A stretch of DNA of 64,000 nt from Antedon mediterranea (taxonomy: Eukaryota > Echinodermata > Crinoidea > Comatulida > Antedonidae), in NCBI RefSeq assembly GCF_964355755.1, contig NC_092680.1, positions 22,111,001 to 22,175,000 of the forward strand. Direction: 5' to 3'. Position numbers and translations under genes: made by a program. Each line of letters begins with the position of its first letter. Position 1 is the first letter of the stretch. The notes beneath the pieces were generated by a model. It was not told the DNA's origin, searched no databases, and saw only the letters and a program-made list of their open reading frames with translations. Positions 1 to 15,100 of this stretch are shown piece by piece.

Positions 1-159
1 TATTCTTATATAGTGCCTAATACAATAATTAATAAGAAATATCACATAAGAAATGAGTAAAAACAACAATATAATTGTACAAATAATTCATTATACATCA
101 TTGATCAATTTTCTTAGTGTATTGGTTATGTTTTTATCATTATTATGTCTTATTTTAAG

Positions 160-3100
160 GTTGATTTGTGAAGAGCTTCTTTTATCAGACAAACTAGACT
201 TCAAGAGTACAGACACTTGGTGCCAAACATTCTTACTTATCAAGAAAATCATTGTGTTTGTTGACTATAAGGTAAGCATAACAATTGGCTATTCATAACT
301 AAAAGCATTTCAGTAATTGATCCCTGTAATTATATTACTGTGCTTTTTTATAGGGATGTCGTGACCTTTGGAATCTTATTCTGGATAAAACGTTGAGTAT
401 TCCAAAGAATGTCAACGTTTCCACTGCTAAGAAATTGGAAACTCTTACAAAGGTATTATTGCATTTCTATATTGTAATACTATACTCCATTGGTACACTT
501 TGATAACTTGACCATTTTATCTGTTAATGGCCTCTCATTACCATGATACTTCTGTTTATGTTTTATTTTCATAACTTGACCATTTTATCTGTTAATGGCC
601 TCTCATTACCATGATACTTCTGTTTATGTTTTATTTTCATAACTTGACCATTTTATCTGTTAATGGCCTCTCATTACCATGATGCTTCTGTTTATGTTTT
701 ATTTCTGCACTGTATATGTTTTTATTTTAGGTGATTTCTCAAATACTTGATCGTAATTCATGTTTGTTGCCAAGTTATTTTGCAGTAAATGAAATAATGA
801 AGTCATCATCTGACGAGCCAAACTCAAACCATTGGGTAAGAATTGTGTAGTATCTTCTATAAAAACCAATTCTAACTAATTATTTTGTTCAACTGCCTTC
901 ACTATGCTTAATATAAAAAAACAACAAAATTGAGTGCAAACTGTCCTCCATGATATAAATGTATTTACACTGCGTGTCATGATTAAAATTCAGTTTAGAT
1001 GGAGGTCTGTGCATTATATATTCCTTAACTTATTTGGTTTCATTTTGTGTGTAAATCACAACATCTCTCACAATACAGGAATATATCAACACAACAATAA
1101 TAAATATGCACTAATCGCATTTGTTTAACTCTTAAAGCTATTGTAGATCACAATAATAAAACATATAAAATGGCTAAAAATAATGTAAAAATATGATTAC
1201 CAAACAGGTATGTTCTTTTTTATTTTTAGCTGATTGGCGATGTGCTGGCTAGATTTGTTGACAGTTTTAGACAGACAGCAAGAATGGTTTCAATCACAGG
1301 TAAGTTGTTTTTACAGGTGTCCCTTTAAATTAATTTATTTTTTGGTTTTCTTTTAAAATTTATCCTGTAGAGATCAGAATTAATTTTAAATAAGTTTTTA
1401 ACAGGACGCTCAAAACTCCTACCAATTGTGGGTCACTCAAGTTCAATTGGAAACGCTTGGAAGTTGGAACAATCAACTTTAAGATTCCCACTGAAAGGAA
1501 TGCTTCCTTATGACAAAGTAAGTTTACAATCAACTTTAAGATTTCCACTGAAAGGAATGCTTCCTTATGACAAAGTAAGTTTACAATCAACTTTAAGATT
1601 TCCACTGAAAGGAATGCTTGAATATGATAAAGTAAGTTTACAATCAACTTTAAGATTTCCACTGAAAGGAATGCTTCAATATGATAAAGTAAGTTTACAA
1701 TCAACTTTAAGATTTCCACTGATAGGAATGCTTCCTTTTGACAAAGTAAGTTTACAATCAACTTTAAGATTTCCACTGAAAGGAATGCTTGAATATGATA
1801 AAGTAAGTTTACAATCAACTTTAAGATTTCCACTGAAAGGAATGCTTGAATATGATAAAGTAAGTTTACAATCAACTTTAAGATTTCCACTGAAAGGAAT
1901 GCTTGAATATGATAAAGTAAGTTTACAATCAACTTTAAGATTTCCACTGAAAGGAATGCTTGAATATGATAAAGTAAGTTTACAATCAACTTTAAGATTT
2001 CCACTGAAAGGAATGCTTCAATATGATAAAGTAAGTTTACAATCAACTTTAAGATTTCCACTGAAAGGAATGCTTCCTTATGACAAAGTAAGTTTACAAT
2101 CAACTTTAAGATTTCCACTGAAAGGAATGCTTTCTTATGACAAAGTAATATTTATAACAATAAATAAAGTTGTTCATTTAAGTGTAAATGCTTGACCTTT
2201 AATATCTAATTATATATCATTTTTCGATTTTCTATCTAGGAGTTCCTTGAACCACAAAAATGTCTATTGAGATATGTTCTAGAACAGCCATATTCAAGAG
2301 ACATGATATGTAGTATTTTAGACCTCAACAAACAGGTACTTAAATGTATAAAATAAATTAAAAAAAACATTTGAAATGCATCTCTTCTCTTTACAATGTT
2401 TATTTTTTATAACATTTTTTTGAAATTGACTTTTTTTAACACTTGTCTGTAAATAATATTATGATTCTTTTATAAGGCGTTTTAATCTAAACCTTTTTAA
2501 CTACAGGCATGTGAAGCTGATACCTATTTATTATATATTTTGTTTGTCATCAGCAAAAACAAAGGTGTACAGTATTAGAGGAGCAGTTAGTAGATATGTT
2601 AATATTAGCCATGGACAAAATGGAAAAAGAAGTAGCAACAAACACATTAGATCAAATCTCAACTGAACTGTTATGGCGCCACCTATCAAGTCAGGTTATC
2701 TTCTTTGTGCTTTTTCAATTTGCTGGATTTCCTCAAATGGTTGAAACTTTAATTAAAAAGGTAAATATTAATTTTTCCATTTAGGTATTAATAAATTGAT
2801 AAAGTTGCATCATACATTGTATTTGTTTAATGTACCTCAATATATTACATCTATTAAACATTTTATATTTAGCCTTGATTCATAAGCTTTGTTTTCTAAC
2901 AGTTGAGCAAGAACCCAATGTTAAGAGGACGTGACCATTTGATGTGGGTTCTTTTGCAAATAGTGTCTGGCAGTATTAAGAAGAATCCAGTGAGTGATTT
3001 TGTCACGGTTTTGAATCTCTTTGATCTGCTTTACCCAGAACGAGAGGTAAACATAATTTGTTGATTTTATGGATAAATATAATTTAATTTTTTTCAAATG

Positions 3101-6100
3101 GTGTTTCATACATTTTACCTTTTTTAAGAAGAAATATATCCATTTGCAGATTATTAATATATCCATTTGCAGATTATTAATATATCCATTTGCAGATTAT
3201 TAATATATCCATTTGCAGATTATTTTTTATTGTATTAATAGCCTTTGCCACTGCCAGATTTAAAAAATCCCAACTGTATGATACAGTTTGCAGTAACTTG
3301 TATCTGGATTCATCTAGCCCAGAAGGAACCTATTAAAAGACCTACACCACCAGCTCTTAAGCATCATCTTGAGTAAGTATCTAAATTGTTCTGTTTTTTA
3401 CCTGAATCAACTAAAAAGTCATTTTTATTTTATTGAAAATGGAATTCTGCCACTGCTAGTAGAAAAGAAAAAGAAATGAAGTTGTTAGCCAATTTAATAT
3501 TTCTTTTGAGGAAAGTATGATAGATATGATCATGATTCTGGCATGGTTTGTTTGCTCAAAATGGATTCACTCATAATTTTATGTATCCGTGATTTGTTTT
3601 ATTTCTGCCTTTCAGATATATTCAGCAAATCCGTAATAGCAATGAAGTCCATATGTCAAGAGTAGCTCTTGCCTGTAATGCATGTAAGTAACATTGAATT
3701 AGATTAGTTCGTAATGCATAGTAATGAGATATTCTCTGCAATGCATGTGAGGTCACCAGGGGAAGCAAACAAATGCCAGGGTAACCTAGCTTCTGCTATA
3801 AGTTTAGCCATTCTATACAGTCAATGTAAATATTCATTTTACTGATTATTTCATGCACTCAGTATTCATAAAACATACAGTACATTGAAAGATTGTTTTT
3901 TCTTCAGACAGTACAAATGCAGAATACTTCAATAAACCAATAAAAATATTGTCAGCTCTAACAACTACACCTCTCTCAATGGCTTTGCTTGACTCACTCA
4001 CTGTTCATGCTAAAATGAGGTATGTTTTTCAGAATGCATATAAAACAATCTGTTATGGGTGCTGTTCAATAGTAATAACACTTACAGTGGCTGCCCTTGT
4101 ATACTGGGTGACCACTTCAGTCAAAGACTCGTCTCCCAGAGAGCCCAGTTATGATCAGTGGTTGTGAGTGAGAGTGGCTGTGTGTGTACTAGTAACCCCC
4201 TACTTGTCTCGAAAATGTACTAGGTTGTTTAAAGTGCACAACATAAGCGAGATGTGTACACTGGACCTACGGTTTATAGTCCTTGAAGGAAAAGTCACAA
4301 TTTATCTTTACTCATCCTGTATTATGCATTGTTTCATTGCTTTTTAGTTTGTTACACAACATTGTTACCAAAATAATGACAATGGCAAAACACCAGCAGA
4401 CAATTACGCACTCTATCCCAGCTGTGTTGATTGAAACATACAGTAGGCTACTTGTGTACATGGAAATAGAATCACTTGGAATTAAAGGCTATATAAGTAA
4501 GTGCTTAGTTTAACTTAATATAATGATAATAATTAAACAGCACACTAATCCCCAGTGTCTTGATAGTTTGAGATATCAATGTATGTATGTTTAATTTCAG
4601 ATCAGTTGCTATCTACTATTAAGGAACATCATGCTTGGGGTATTCTACACACAATGCTTGAAATGTTTAGTTATCGGTTACATCATGTTCAGCCACAATA
4701 CAGGATTCAACTGCTCTTATCACTCCATGCTTTTAACAGTATGCCACAAACCAACCAAAATCAGCTTTACCTATGGTACTTATTTATACTTTGGTTTTTT
4801 TTTAAAGTATTCTAATGTTTAACATTTTGTGTCTTATAAAGATAAAACAATGTAATAAATAAATTTATAACTTTTCGGTAAACCAATTGTCAAATACTTA
4901 CTTGCTACGTTTCGGCTATTTTCAGTAGCCTTGGTCACGCAAAAGACTCTGAGATGATCTGTCATTCGTCATAGCTTGGTGATTTGCGCCATCACAATTG
5001 GTTTACCGAAAAGTTAAAAATGTATTTATAAAATATTAATTTGAAACCAGATACAATTTTTCAAGAAGATAAAACAAAATCATTGGTTCATGTTTATCAT
5101 ATTCTTTATACAGAAGCTCAGAATATCACAGATGGATTAGTTTTAACTGTGTGACTTTAAATATTTTATTAGTATTGAAAGTACAGCCCTTCAGCTTATC
5201 ACTGGATTAGGTAGCACGGAGGTACAACCACAACTGTCACGATTCTTAACAGAACCAAACCAGTTACTGTCATTGGAATCTGAAGAATTGAATAGAGCTC
5301 TTGTCCTGTCTCTGGCACGAGCCATGCATATTACAGGTAGGTTGCTTGGATGTAAACAAAATACTGATTATATCTGAAATAACTACACATTTGTATTGTA
5401 CTTCAATCTTACTAACTTAGGCTGTTTTTTGTACCTTTTTTCCTGATATTCAATTTACTATTTTCAGGATCAGAAACATTATCAAGCAATTGGTGCCAGG
5501 ATATCCTAGCTAAACTGATGTCAAACACTGCTCACAGTTGGGCTCAGCATACTCTTGAATGCTTTCCTACAGCTCTCAACCAGTTCTTTCAACAAAACCC
5601 ATACAATAGTGAGAATAGAGCTATTTTGAAGAGGAATGTAGATGAAGAATACAGGGTTTGGAAGTGTATGTATGCACTTTTTCTATTATGTAAATTATAC
5701 TGTATGTATACACTTTTTCTATTATGTAAATTATACTGTATGTATACACTTTTTATGTAAATTATACTATAACTTTGATGTTTTTGAATTATTTTTGTTG
5801 AACCATTTACAGCTATGAATAATGATGCTGATCTAGTGAAGCATTTCACAGCTGAAAATCGTCCACCAATGTTTTTATGGTAAGTTATTTCTCTTCCACC
5901 CTATTCCACTTATATTCCCAGTTTACTGGACTTTCTGCATGCTGCACTCCTGCGGACGATCAAAGTATATTGATTGAAACGTCGAGAAACACAACACTTC
6001 TTTTCAGAACTAATATACGTGGTGTACTGCAAACTTTATATCAAAATTTGATTTCACCATGCAAACCTTCAAACAATATTAAGATCTTTCTCAATGTATA

Positions 6101-9100
6101 TCGTGCTATCTATGTATATATCTGATAACTCTATACACATCAGCAGAACCTGTAGTCAACTGTATTGAACATTCTGTATTTATGATTAGTGTTCTGTGGA
6201 AGATGTTATTGCAATCTGATCAACTACGTCCTGTTATCATCAAGATATTAGAAACAATTGGACCTCGTATGATTTCCAAACACATTCGTCTGTTTACCGA
6301 TTATCTTGTCTTTGAATTCTCCAATTCAGTTGGCAGTCAACATGTTAATAAGGTATGCAACTCATTGGTTTTAATTGTTTTCTAAAAAGATTTTGTGATG
6401 ATTTGATTGATAGATTGATTATGATCTTTCATTTGAGTAGAATACTGTATGTAAGTGAACTGGATAAATGAGAAAATAGATGACGAGAATTACAATTCTA
6501 TTTTGTATGATTAATGTATTATTGGTTTATTCTTTTAGTGCATTGAGACACTCAATGATTTGGTTTGGAAGTTAAATGTAGTGACTCTTGATCGACTTAT
6601 TCTCAGTTTGGCAAGTATTATTCAAAACTTTTATTTATTCATTCCTTCATATGGTTATTTACTTATATTTAAACTTATACTTATTACTTTGTCTTAATCT
6701 TTTAGGCTTTGGGAAACTTATACTTATTGCTTTGTCTTAATCTGTTAGGCTTTGGGAAACCATGAAGGCAATGAAGCCCAAGTATGCTTCTTCATCATTC
6801 AACTGCTACTTTACTTATATTTAAACTTATACTTATTACTTTGTCTTAATCTGTTAGGCTTTGGGAAACCATGAAGGCAATGAAGCCCAAGTATGCTTCT
6901 TCATCATTCAACTGCTACTTTACTTATATTTAAACTTATACTTATTACTTTGTCTTAATCTGTTAGGCTTTGGGAAACCATGAAGGCAATGAAGCCCAAG
7001 TATGCTTCTTCATCATTCAACTGCTCCTTCTGAAACCAAATGAATTTAGAAATCGAGTGGCTGAGTTTGTTAAACTTTCACCAGATCATTGGTTGGATAA
7101 TGACTGGCACAATCACCATGTTACTTTTAACCAGGTGTGTATTTGCTTTTTTTGTTATGTTAGTCGTCCTATAACTTTACAGCCATGGTCAGTTGATTTG
7201 CATGTATCCAAGTGTAGTGATTCTAAAGCTTTAGTAAATGTTCATGCATATTTTTCACATTTTTCATTGCAAGCTAAATAATATGTATGTGTTGTTACAG
7301 AGATTTCCTGAGAAGTTCTTTTTTGAAGGATTATATGAAGCAACAAGAACACAAATGGCAAACCCACCGACGTACTTGCCAACATACTTTGTAAATGTTT
7401 GCCTTCGATTCCTCACTGTATGTTGTATTTTGTTTTTCATCTTAATAAACCAAATTACAATTTTATGTTTATAAATAACTTTTTGCAGTAATATAAATTT
7501 TATGAATTTGTATAAATATTTTTGTACCAGGTTTTTGACATCGTTATCCATCGTTTCTTGGAACTTCCACCGGTCTCAAAGTCTTTAGAGACTCTGTTGG
7601 ACCATCTTGGCTCACTTTACAAGTTTCATGGTAAAAAACTATATTATACAAATAATGAATGTTTATGAGTGCAATGGTACAAATAATGGCACGAGGTGAA
7701 TGATGAAAGGTTATATCAACGAGGCAAAGCCGAGTTGATATAACCTTTCATCATTCACCAAGTGCCATTATTTGTACCATTACACGAATACAAAACATTC
7801 ATTATTTGTTTTATATAACATCTAGACGTTTTTTTTTCGTACACAAAAATGTTTCAAAAAGTACTATTTAACGATCGTTGAATAGTGCGTACTATTGCAC
7901 GCCATGTGACCCACATTCGTCCAATCAAATGACAGGAATTTATATAGGTGTTATATAAAATGGTTTAGTTGTCTAAGATAGAGACACTGTAAATACTGTA
8001 GGTGGCATGTCAGTTTTGAGTAGGCTTTAGTTTATTGTTATTGGTTATATCTATTTTGTGTATTAAATGTGTGTGAGGGTTTGATTGAAATATATGTTTA
8101 ATTTGTTTACAGCTCGACCTATTACCTATTTGTATAATACACTTCATTACTATGAAAAGAAAGTTAAAGATCGTCCATTGATGAAGAAGAAACTTGTTGG
8201 ATCAATCACCGGATCTTTGAAGGAAATACGCCCCCAAGGATGGTTAGTTGGTCAACTTATTCATTAAAAATAATTAAGAATAGTTCAAATTCGTTTTACT
8301 GCTTTCTGTCTTTGAAAGCTATAATATAACTTAAAGACTGTTTGTTTCTATTTTAGGTGCTTAACTAAGGATTTTAATGATTATCTTGGTAGACCAGGAG
8401 ATGAAAGTTGGGTTCCACCTCAAGAATATTACCACAAACTGATTGCCAGATTGGTTGACAATATCCTTTCAAAATATGAATGGTTGTAATTGTATGTATA
8501 TCATTCTTAGTTGCTAGTAGCATAGAGTAACTTATGCTTTGTTGCTCGTATTGAACTGGGTATGTAGTATACTATTGAATTACGTTGCTTTCTTTAACTG
8601 TTGTTTACCTATTTCTGGTGATATACCTGAAGCCTTTAAAGGATGTGATTGGAGATTTAATGAATTCCCAAATGCCTCTTGCCATGCATTACATGTTACT
8701 TGTATTGAGTTGATGGCTTTATCTCCTCAGAGTGTTACTATTAGTAATGCTCTTCTTGATGTTGTCTTGAAAACGTATGTATACACAAAGTACACTTGAT
8801 GTTAATTGTACAATAGATTGCTGAAGTTTATAAATGCTCAGCAGTAATGGCCAAGTAGCTCATTTTATGCTATTTGTGTACAAAACGCCATTCTTTTAGG
8901 TATTTATCAATTGACTATCCTTCTAAACAATTTTTTATTTATATATGTTTTTCATTTAGCTATTAATTTTCTCTCTTTTTTAACCAGTCCATGTGAAATA
9001 CCACGTGATAAACTTATGATGTGGATTAATGCTGTTGCCTTGGTGATGACCTCACTACCTGTAAGTTGATTAAGTAGTGGTTAATGTATTATGAAATCTA

Positions 9101-12100
9101 AGGTAAACAATTCAAACATGTTGACTAATACAAACACTGGTAATGTATTTTCTATAATTGAAGAGAATATAAACATTTTAAAGATGATGTTTAACTTATC
9201 ACAAGATTGATCTTAAGAATAAGTACATTACAAACATATAGGAATTTGTTTCCTCAATTTTCTATATTGTAATAGATACTGTATATTTCATACTCTGTTT
9301 CTGCTGCCTTTTCCATTGAATTGTAACTGTTTCAGATCATCTAGGCAGAGTTAAATCTTGATAAAATATATAAAATGAATTAATTAAAAGTTATTTTAAG
9401 GCCTGTTTCTACTGAAAAATTTCAAAAGATTGGTATTACGTTTATTGCTTAAACTAGATGGCACGCTCGCTTCGCTCGCGTACCATCTAGGTCGTGCCCA
9501 CAGATGGTTCTCGAATACACAGTATTTCCAGCGAGAAAAAAATGGAGATTTCAAATGTACGTACTGCCGGACTATAATACATTGTCGTTTACAGAAACGA
9601 ATAAATATACACAATGATTTATGTAGTCAGCTAAAATTAGCACCCTGGGAACAGTAGGGCCTACCCACATTCACAGTAATAAAGTTTATTTGTATATATT
9701 TTTATATTACATCTAACAGTACCAACACTCACAGTAAGAAATTTGCGATTCAAATTGCGATCAAAAGTGGTTAATACCTTAACAGTATTGTACAGCATTG
9801 CAATACTATTTATGTTTATTCTCCAAGGGGGCCCATAAATCTAAATCTATACCTCTATGGTTAAACCAAATAATTTGGAATGTTTATTTGTATATTATAT
9901 GTTTATAATCTAACAGTAGGGCCTACCCACACTCACAGTAATAAAGTTTATTTGTATATATTTTTATATTACATCTAACAGTACCAACACTCACAGTAAG
10001 AAATTTGCGATTCAAATTGCGATCAAAAGTGGTTAATACCTTAACAGTATTGTACAGCATTGCAATACTATTTATGTTTATTCTCCAAGGGGGCCCATAA
10101 ATCTAAATCTATACCTGTATGGTTAAACCAAATAATTTGGAATGTTCCATTCATCACAAATCAATACATTTGTAAAAACGTATATTAAATGTATCAAAAT
10201 AGTATTTTTTAAAGAAAATCGGCCTGTCTTCAACATTATGATGGTGTACTCTAGCTGTTCAACCGGTTTTCAGCTATTAAAAACAATTATCGTAGGAGGA
10301 GATAGGAAAATGCGAAGCCTCCTCGCATTTTTGTGGCGGGTATTTTTCAAGATGGACATCCATTATACAGTGTATACCACGGTCGGAAAACACCCCTATT
10401 TGGGGCAAATCTTGGAACCTAAATTCGTTTTAACCGTCAATAACTTATTATCTAACTTAATTTAATTAGTAAACAGGGTTACATCAGGTGGTTAAAATCA
10501 GTACCGAAAGTACGAACCAACTTTATATACCATCGAGTAAAAATTATAGAAGTAAGGCGCGATTTACCGAATTTTGCCCTTACGTAAATTTATATATAGA
10601 AGAATGTTTTTTAAACTGGTAATTGAAGCTATAGACCAGAATCACTTAGAAGTTTTTTAAAGTCTTTTTTGTGGCCCCATTTCTGCTGGCAAGGATTTCG
10701 GTATTTTAAATCTGCTTGCTCAGCAGAAACAGGCCCTATCGCATATTGTATTATGTTAATAAGAGTCCATTGCTATAATAGGAAGGATTCTAAATAAGTT
10801 AAAAATTCTTGCATTAACTGAACTGATTTTGTTTATATATCCCTGTTATGCTACACTGAACAGTTTTAATGAGTTTTAAAATGATTAAATTTTGCAGGAT
10901 TCGTACTTGTCAGTGCTAAACAACCGTATCCTGGAGACTCTCAAAAGCCCGTTGCTAAATGGTGCAAGCAGGCCAGTTCAAGGTCTGTTTGCAACCTTTG
11001 ATTTTGCCTCTGCGCATACATCATTCAGTGAAGCTCCATGTTCATATGTCTTAGCATTAACCCATGCTGTATGGTTACACTCTAGTATTGGACAGCTCAC
11101 ACTCCTACCACAGTAAGTGCACAATTGTGTTATTTACTGCATCATTTCACACTCCTACCACAGTAAGTGCACAATTTGGTTATTTACTGCATCATTTCAC
11201 ACTCCTACCACAGTAAGTGCACAATTGTGTTATTTACTGCATCATTTCACACTCCTACCACAGTAAGTGCACAATTTGGTTATTTACTGCATCATTTCAC
11301 ACTCCTACCACAGTAAGTGCACAATTTGGTTATTTACTGCATCATTTCACACTCCTACCACAGTAAGTGCACAATTGTGTTATTTACTGCATCATTTCAC
11401 ACTCCTACCACAGTAAGTGCACAATTTGGTTATTTACTGCATCATTTCACACTCCTACCACAGTAAGTGCACAATTTGGTTATTTACTGCATCATTTCAC
11501 ACTCCTACCACAGTAAGTGCACAATTGTGTTATTTACTGCATCATTTCACACTCCTACCACAGTAAGTGCACAATTTGGTTATTTACTGCATCATTTCAC
11601 ACTCCTACCACAGTAAGTGCACAATTGTGTTATTTACTGCATCATTTCACACTCCTACCACAGTAAGTGCACAATTTGGTTATTTACTGCATCATTTCAC
11701 ACTCCTACCACAGTAAGTGCACAATTTGGTTATTTACTGCATCATTTCACACTCCTACCACAGTAAGTGCACAATTGTGTTATTTACTGCATCATTTCAC
11801 ACTCCTACCACAGTAAGTGCACAATTTGGTTATTTACTGCATCATTTCACACTCCTACCACAGTAAGTGCACAATAGAGAGAAATGGCGAACCGCGATGA
11901 CGTCACTCAAATTTCACCGAGTGGGTATAGATTGTAAACAAACCATTTCGCCACATGTTTTTGTATGGGAAATTCCGATGGGTTGAGTTAAAAAGGAAGG
12001 TAGAAAAGAACGTTTAAAACACACATAATAGCAGTATCTTTTTTTTTTGCAACACCCTTAACAATTTTAATGTTATATGGGCAAATCTTAACATATTTTA

Positions 12101-15100
12101 TTTTAATTTGGATTGAATTAAGATGCGTTTTTGTTATATACTGTACCCAGCTCTAGGCCCTAGATAGTTGGCCTGTATGCTGTAGTACCTCGAGCCTAGC
12201 ACGGATTATCGGTTATTATAATAATAATAATATTGGAAATTCGTTATTGCATACTGTACTACTACTACTACTTTAGCTAGGGTGCTGCTAGGCCTCTCCT
12301 AGCTAGGTAGTAAGACTAAATAGAGCATCTCTAGTAGATGTAGGCCTAGCATTAGTTTCAGCTTGACAACTGCCATTTTGTTATGTGGCTAGTGATGCTT
12401 CCTGCAGGGGGGTCTACCGCCAGTAATGAATACTTGATAACACCATTCTACTATAATACTATATAGGCCTAGTCTAATGTAGACCTACAGATATGAGATA
12501 TTTTTAGGAATATGATTGTGAATGATGGATGACTTGTATACATATTTCATTGTTTTATTGTGTAAATACACAAATACAACAAGAATGAGCGTTACAGCAA
12601 CAACATTGGTTAGACGACGCCATGATTCACGTGTATAAACATAGGAAATGTGTCGCCCTCAATGGTTTGTTATGATTTTATACCCACTCGGATTTTAGAC
12701 GTCGGTTCGCCATTTCTCTCTATTTGGTTATTTACTGCATCATTTCACACTCCTACCACAGTAAGTGCACAATTTGGTTATTTACTGCATCATTTCACAC
12801 TCCTACCACAGTAAGTGCACAATTTGGTTATTTACTGCATCATTTCACACTCCTACCACAGTAAGTGCACAATTGTGTTATTTACTGCATCATTTCACAC
12901 TCCTACCACAGTAAGTGCACAATTTGGTTATTTACTGCATCATTTCACACTCCTACCACAGTAAGTGCACAATTGTGTTATTTACTGCATCATTTCACAC
13001 TCCTACCACAGTAAGTGCACAATTGTGTTATTTACTGCATCAGCTCACACTCCTACCACAGTAAGTGCACAATTTGGTTATTTACTGCATCATTTCACAC
13101 TCCTACCACAGTAAGTGCACAATTTGGTTATTTACTGCATCATTTCACACTCCTACCACAGTAAGTGCACAATTTGGTTATTTACTGCATCATTTCACAC
13201 TCCTACCACAGTAAGTGCACAATTTGGTTATTTACTGCATCATTTCACACTCCTACCACAGTAAGTGCACAATTTGGTTATTTACTGCATCAGCTCACAC
13301 TCCTACCACAGTAAGTGCACAATTTGGTTATTTACTGCATCATTTCACACTCCTACCACAGTAAGTGCACAATTTGGTTATTTACTGCATCATTTCACAC
13401 TCCTACCACAGTAAGTGCACAATTTGGTTATTTACTGCATCATTTCACACTCCTACCACAGTAAGTGCACAATTTGGTTATTTACTGCATCATTTCACAC
13501 TCCTACCACAGTAAGTGCACAATTGTGTTATTTACTGCATCATTTCACACTCCTACCACAGTAAGTGCACAATTTGGTTATTTACTGCATCATTTCACAC
13601 TCCTACCACAGTAAGTGCACAATTTGGTTATTTACTGCATCATTTCACACTCCTACCACAGTAAGTGCACAATTTGGTTATTTACTGCATCATTTCACAC
13701 TCCTACCACAGTAAGTGCACAATTTGGTTATTTACTGCATCATTTCACACTCCTACCACAGTAAGTGCACAATTGTGTTATTTACTGCATCATTTCACAC
13801 TCCTACCACAGTAAGTGCACAATTGTGTTATTTACTGCATCATTTCACACTCCTACCACAGTAAGTGCACAATTTGGTTATTTACTGCATCATTTCACAC
13901 TCCTACCACAGTAAGTGCACAATTTGGTTATTTACTGCATCATTTCACACTCCTACCACAGTAAGTGCACAATTTGGTTATTTACTGCATCAGCTCACAC
14001 TCCTACCACAGTAAGTGCACAATTTGGTTATTTACTGCATCATTTCACACTCCTACCACAGTAAGTGCACAATTGTGTTATTTACTGCATCATTTCACAC
14101 TCCTACCACAGTAAGTGCACAATTTGGTTATTTACTGCATCAGCTCACACTCCTACCACAGTAAGTGCACAATTGTGTTATTTACTGCATCATTTCACAC
14201 TCCTACCACAGTAAGTGCACAATTTGGTTATTTACTGCATCAGCTCACACTCCTACCACAGTAAGTGCACAATTTGGTTATTTACTGCATCATTTCACAC
14301 TCCTACCACAGTAAGTGCACAATTTGGTTATTTACTGCATCATTTCACACTCCTACCACAGTAAGTGCACAATTGTGTTATTTACTGCATCATTTCACAC
14401 TCCTACCACAGTAAGTGCACAATTGTGTTATTTACTGCATCATTTCACACTCCTACCACAGTAAGTGCACAATTTGGTTATTTACTGCATCATTTCACAC
14501 TCCTACCACAGTAAGTGCACAATTTGGTTATTTACTGCATCATTTCACACTCCTACCACAGTAAGTGCACAATTTGGTTATTTACTGCATCATTTCACAC
14601 TCCTACCACAGTAAGTGCACAATTGTGTTATTTACTGCATCATTTCACACTCCTACCACAGTAAGTACTTTATTTTATTATTACTGCATAATTTCTGTTT
14701 AATTTATGACTAAGCTCTGTATATGTAGCTATTGTAATATTTTGCCATGATTTCTTTCTGTAATTTTAAGATTTCTGAAGAATGAAGTCCGACCACTTGT
14801 GAAAACTGAAGAACAACTGCTCTTTGTTTTCCATCTTGTTGGTCCATTTCTCCAACGATTTCATGAGGAAAGAACACGCTGTCTACTTAATGTAAGTTAT
14901 TCCCCTGTATGTGTTTGTTTTCCATCTTGTTGGTCCATTTCTCCAACGATTTCATAAGGAAATAATGATGACCAAAATTTGTAATGTGTTACATATTCTG
15001 TTTGTAGATTACCAGTGAGTTTTATGACATGTTGGCAGCTGTCGACAAGAACTGTGCAACTCATCATCTACAACACAAAGACTCAATCTGTGACTTTCTG

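Noticed and set aside
10142-10465. 107-codon frame
   Set aside because: It lies inside the inverted-end transposon and duplication, with no transposase-like motifs.
11093-14667. CRISPR-like array
   Set aside because: Units are contiguous with no unique spacers, the DNA is eukaryotic, and the unit is an exon/donor copy.
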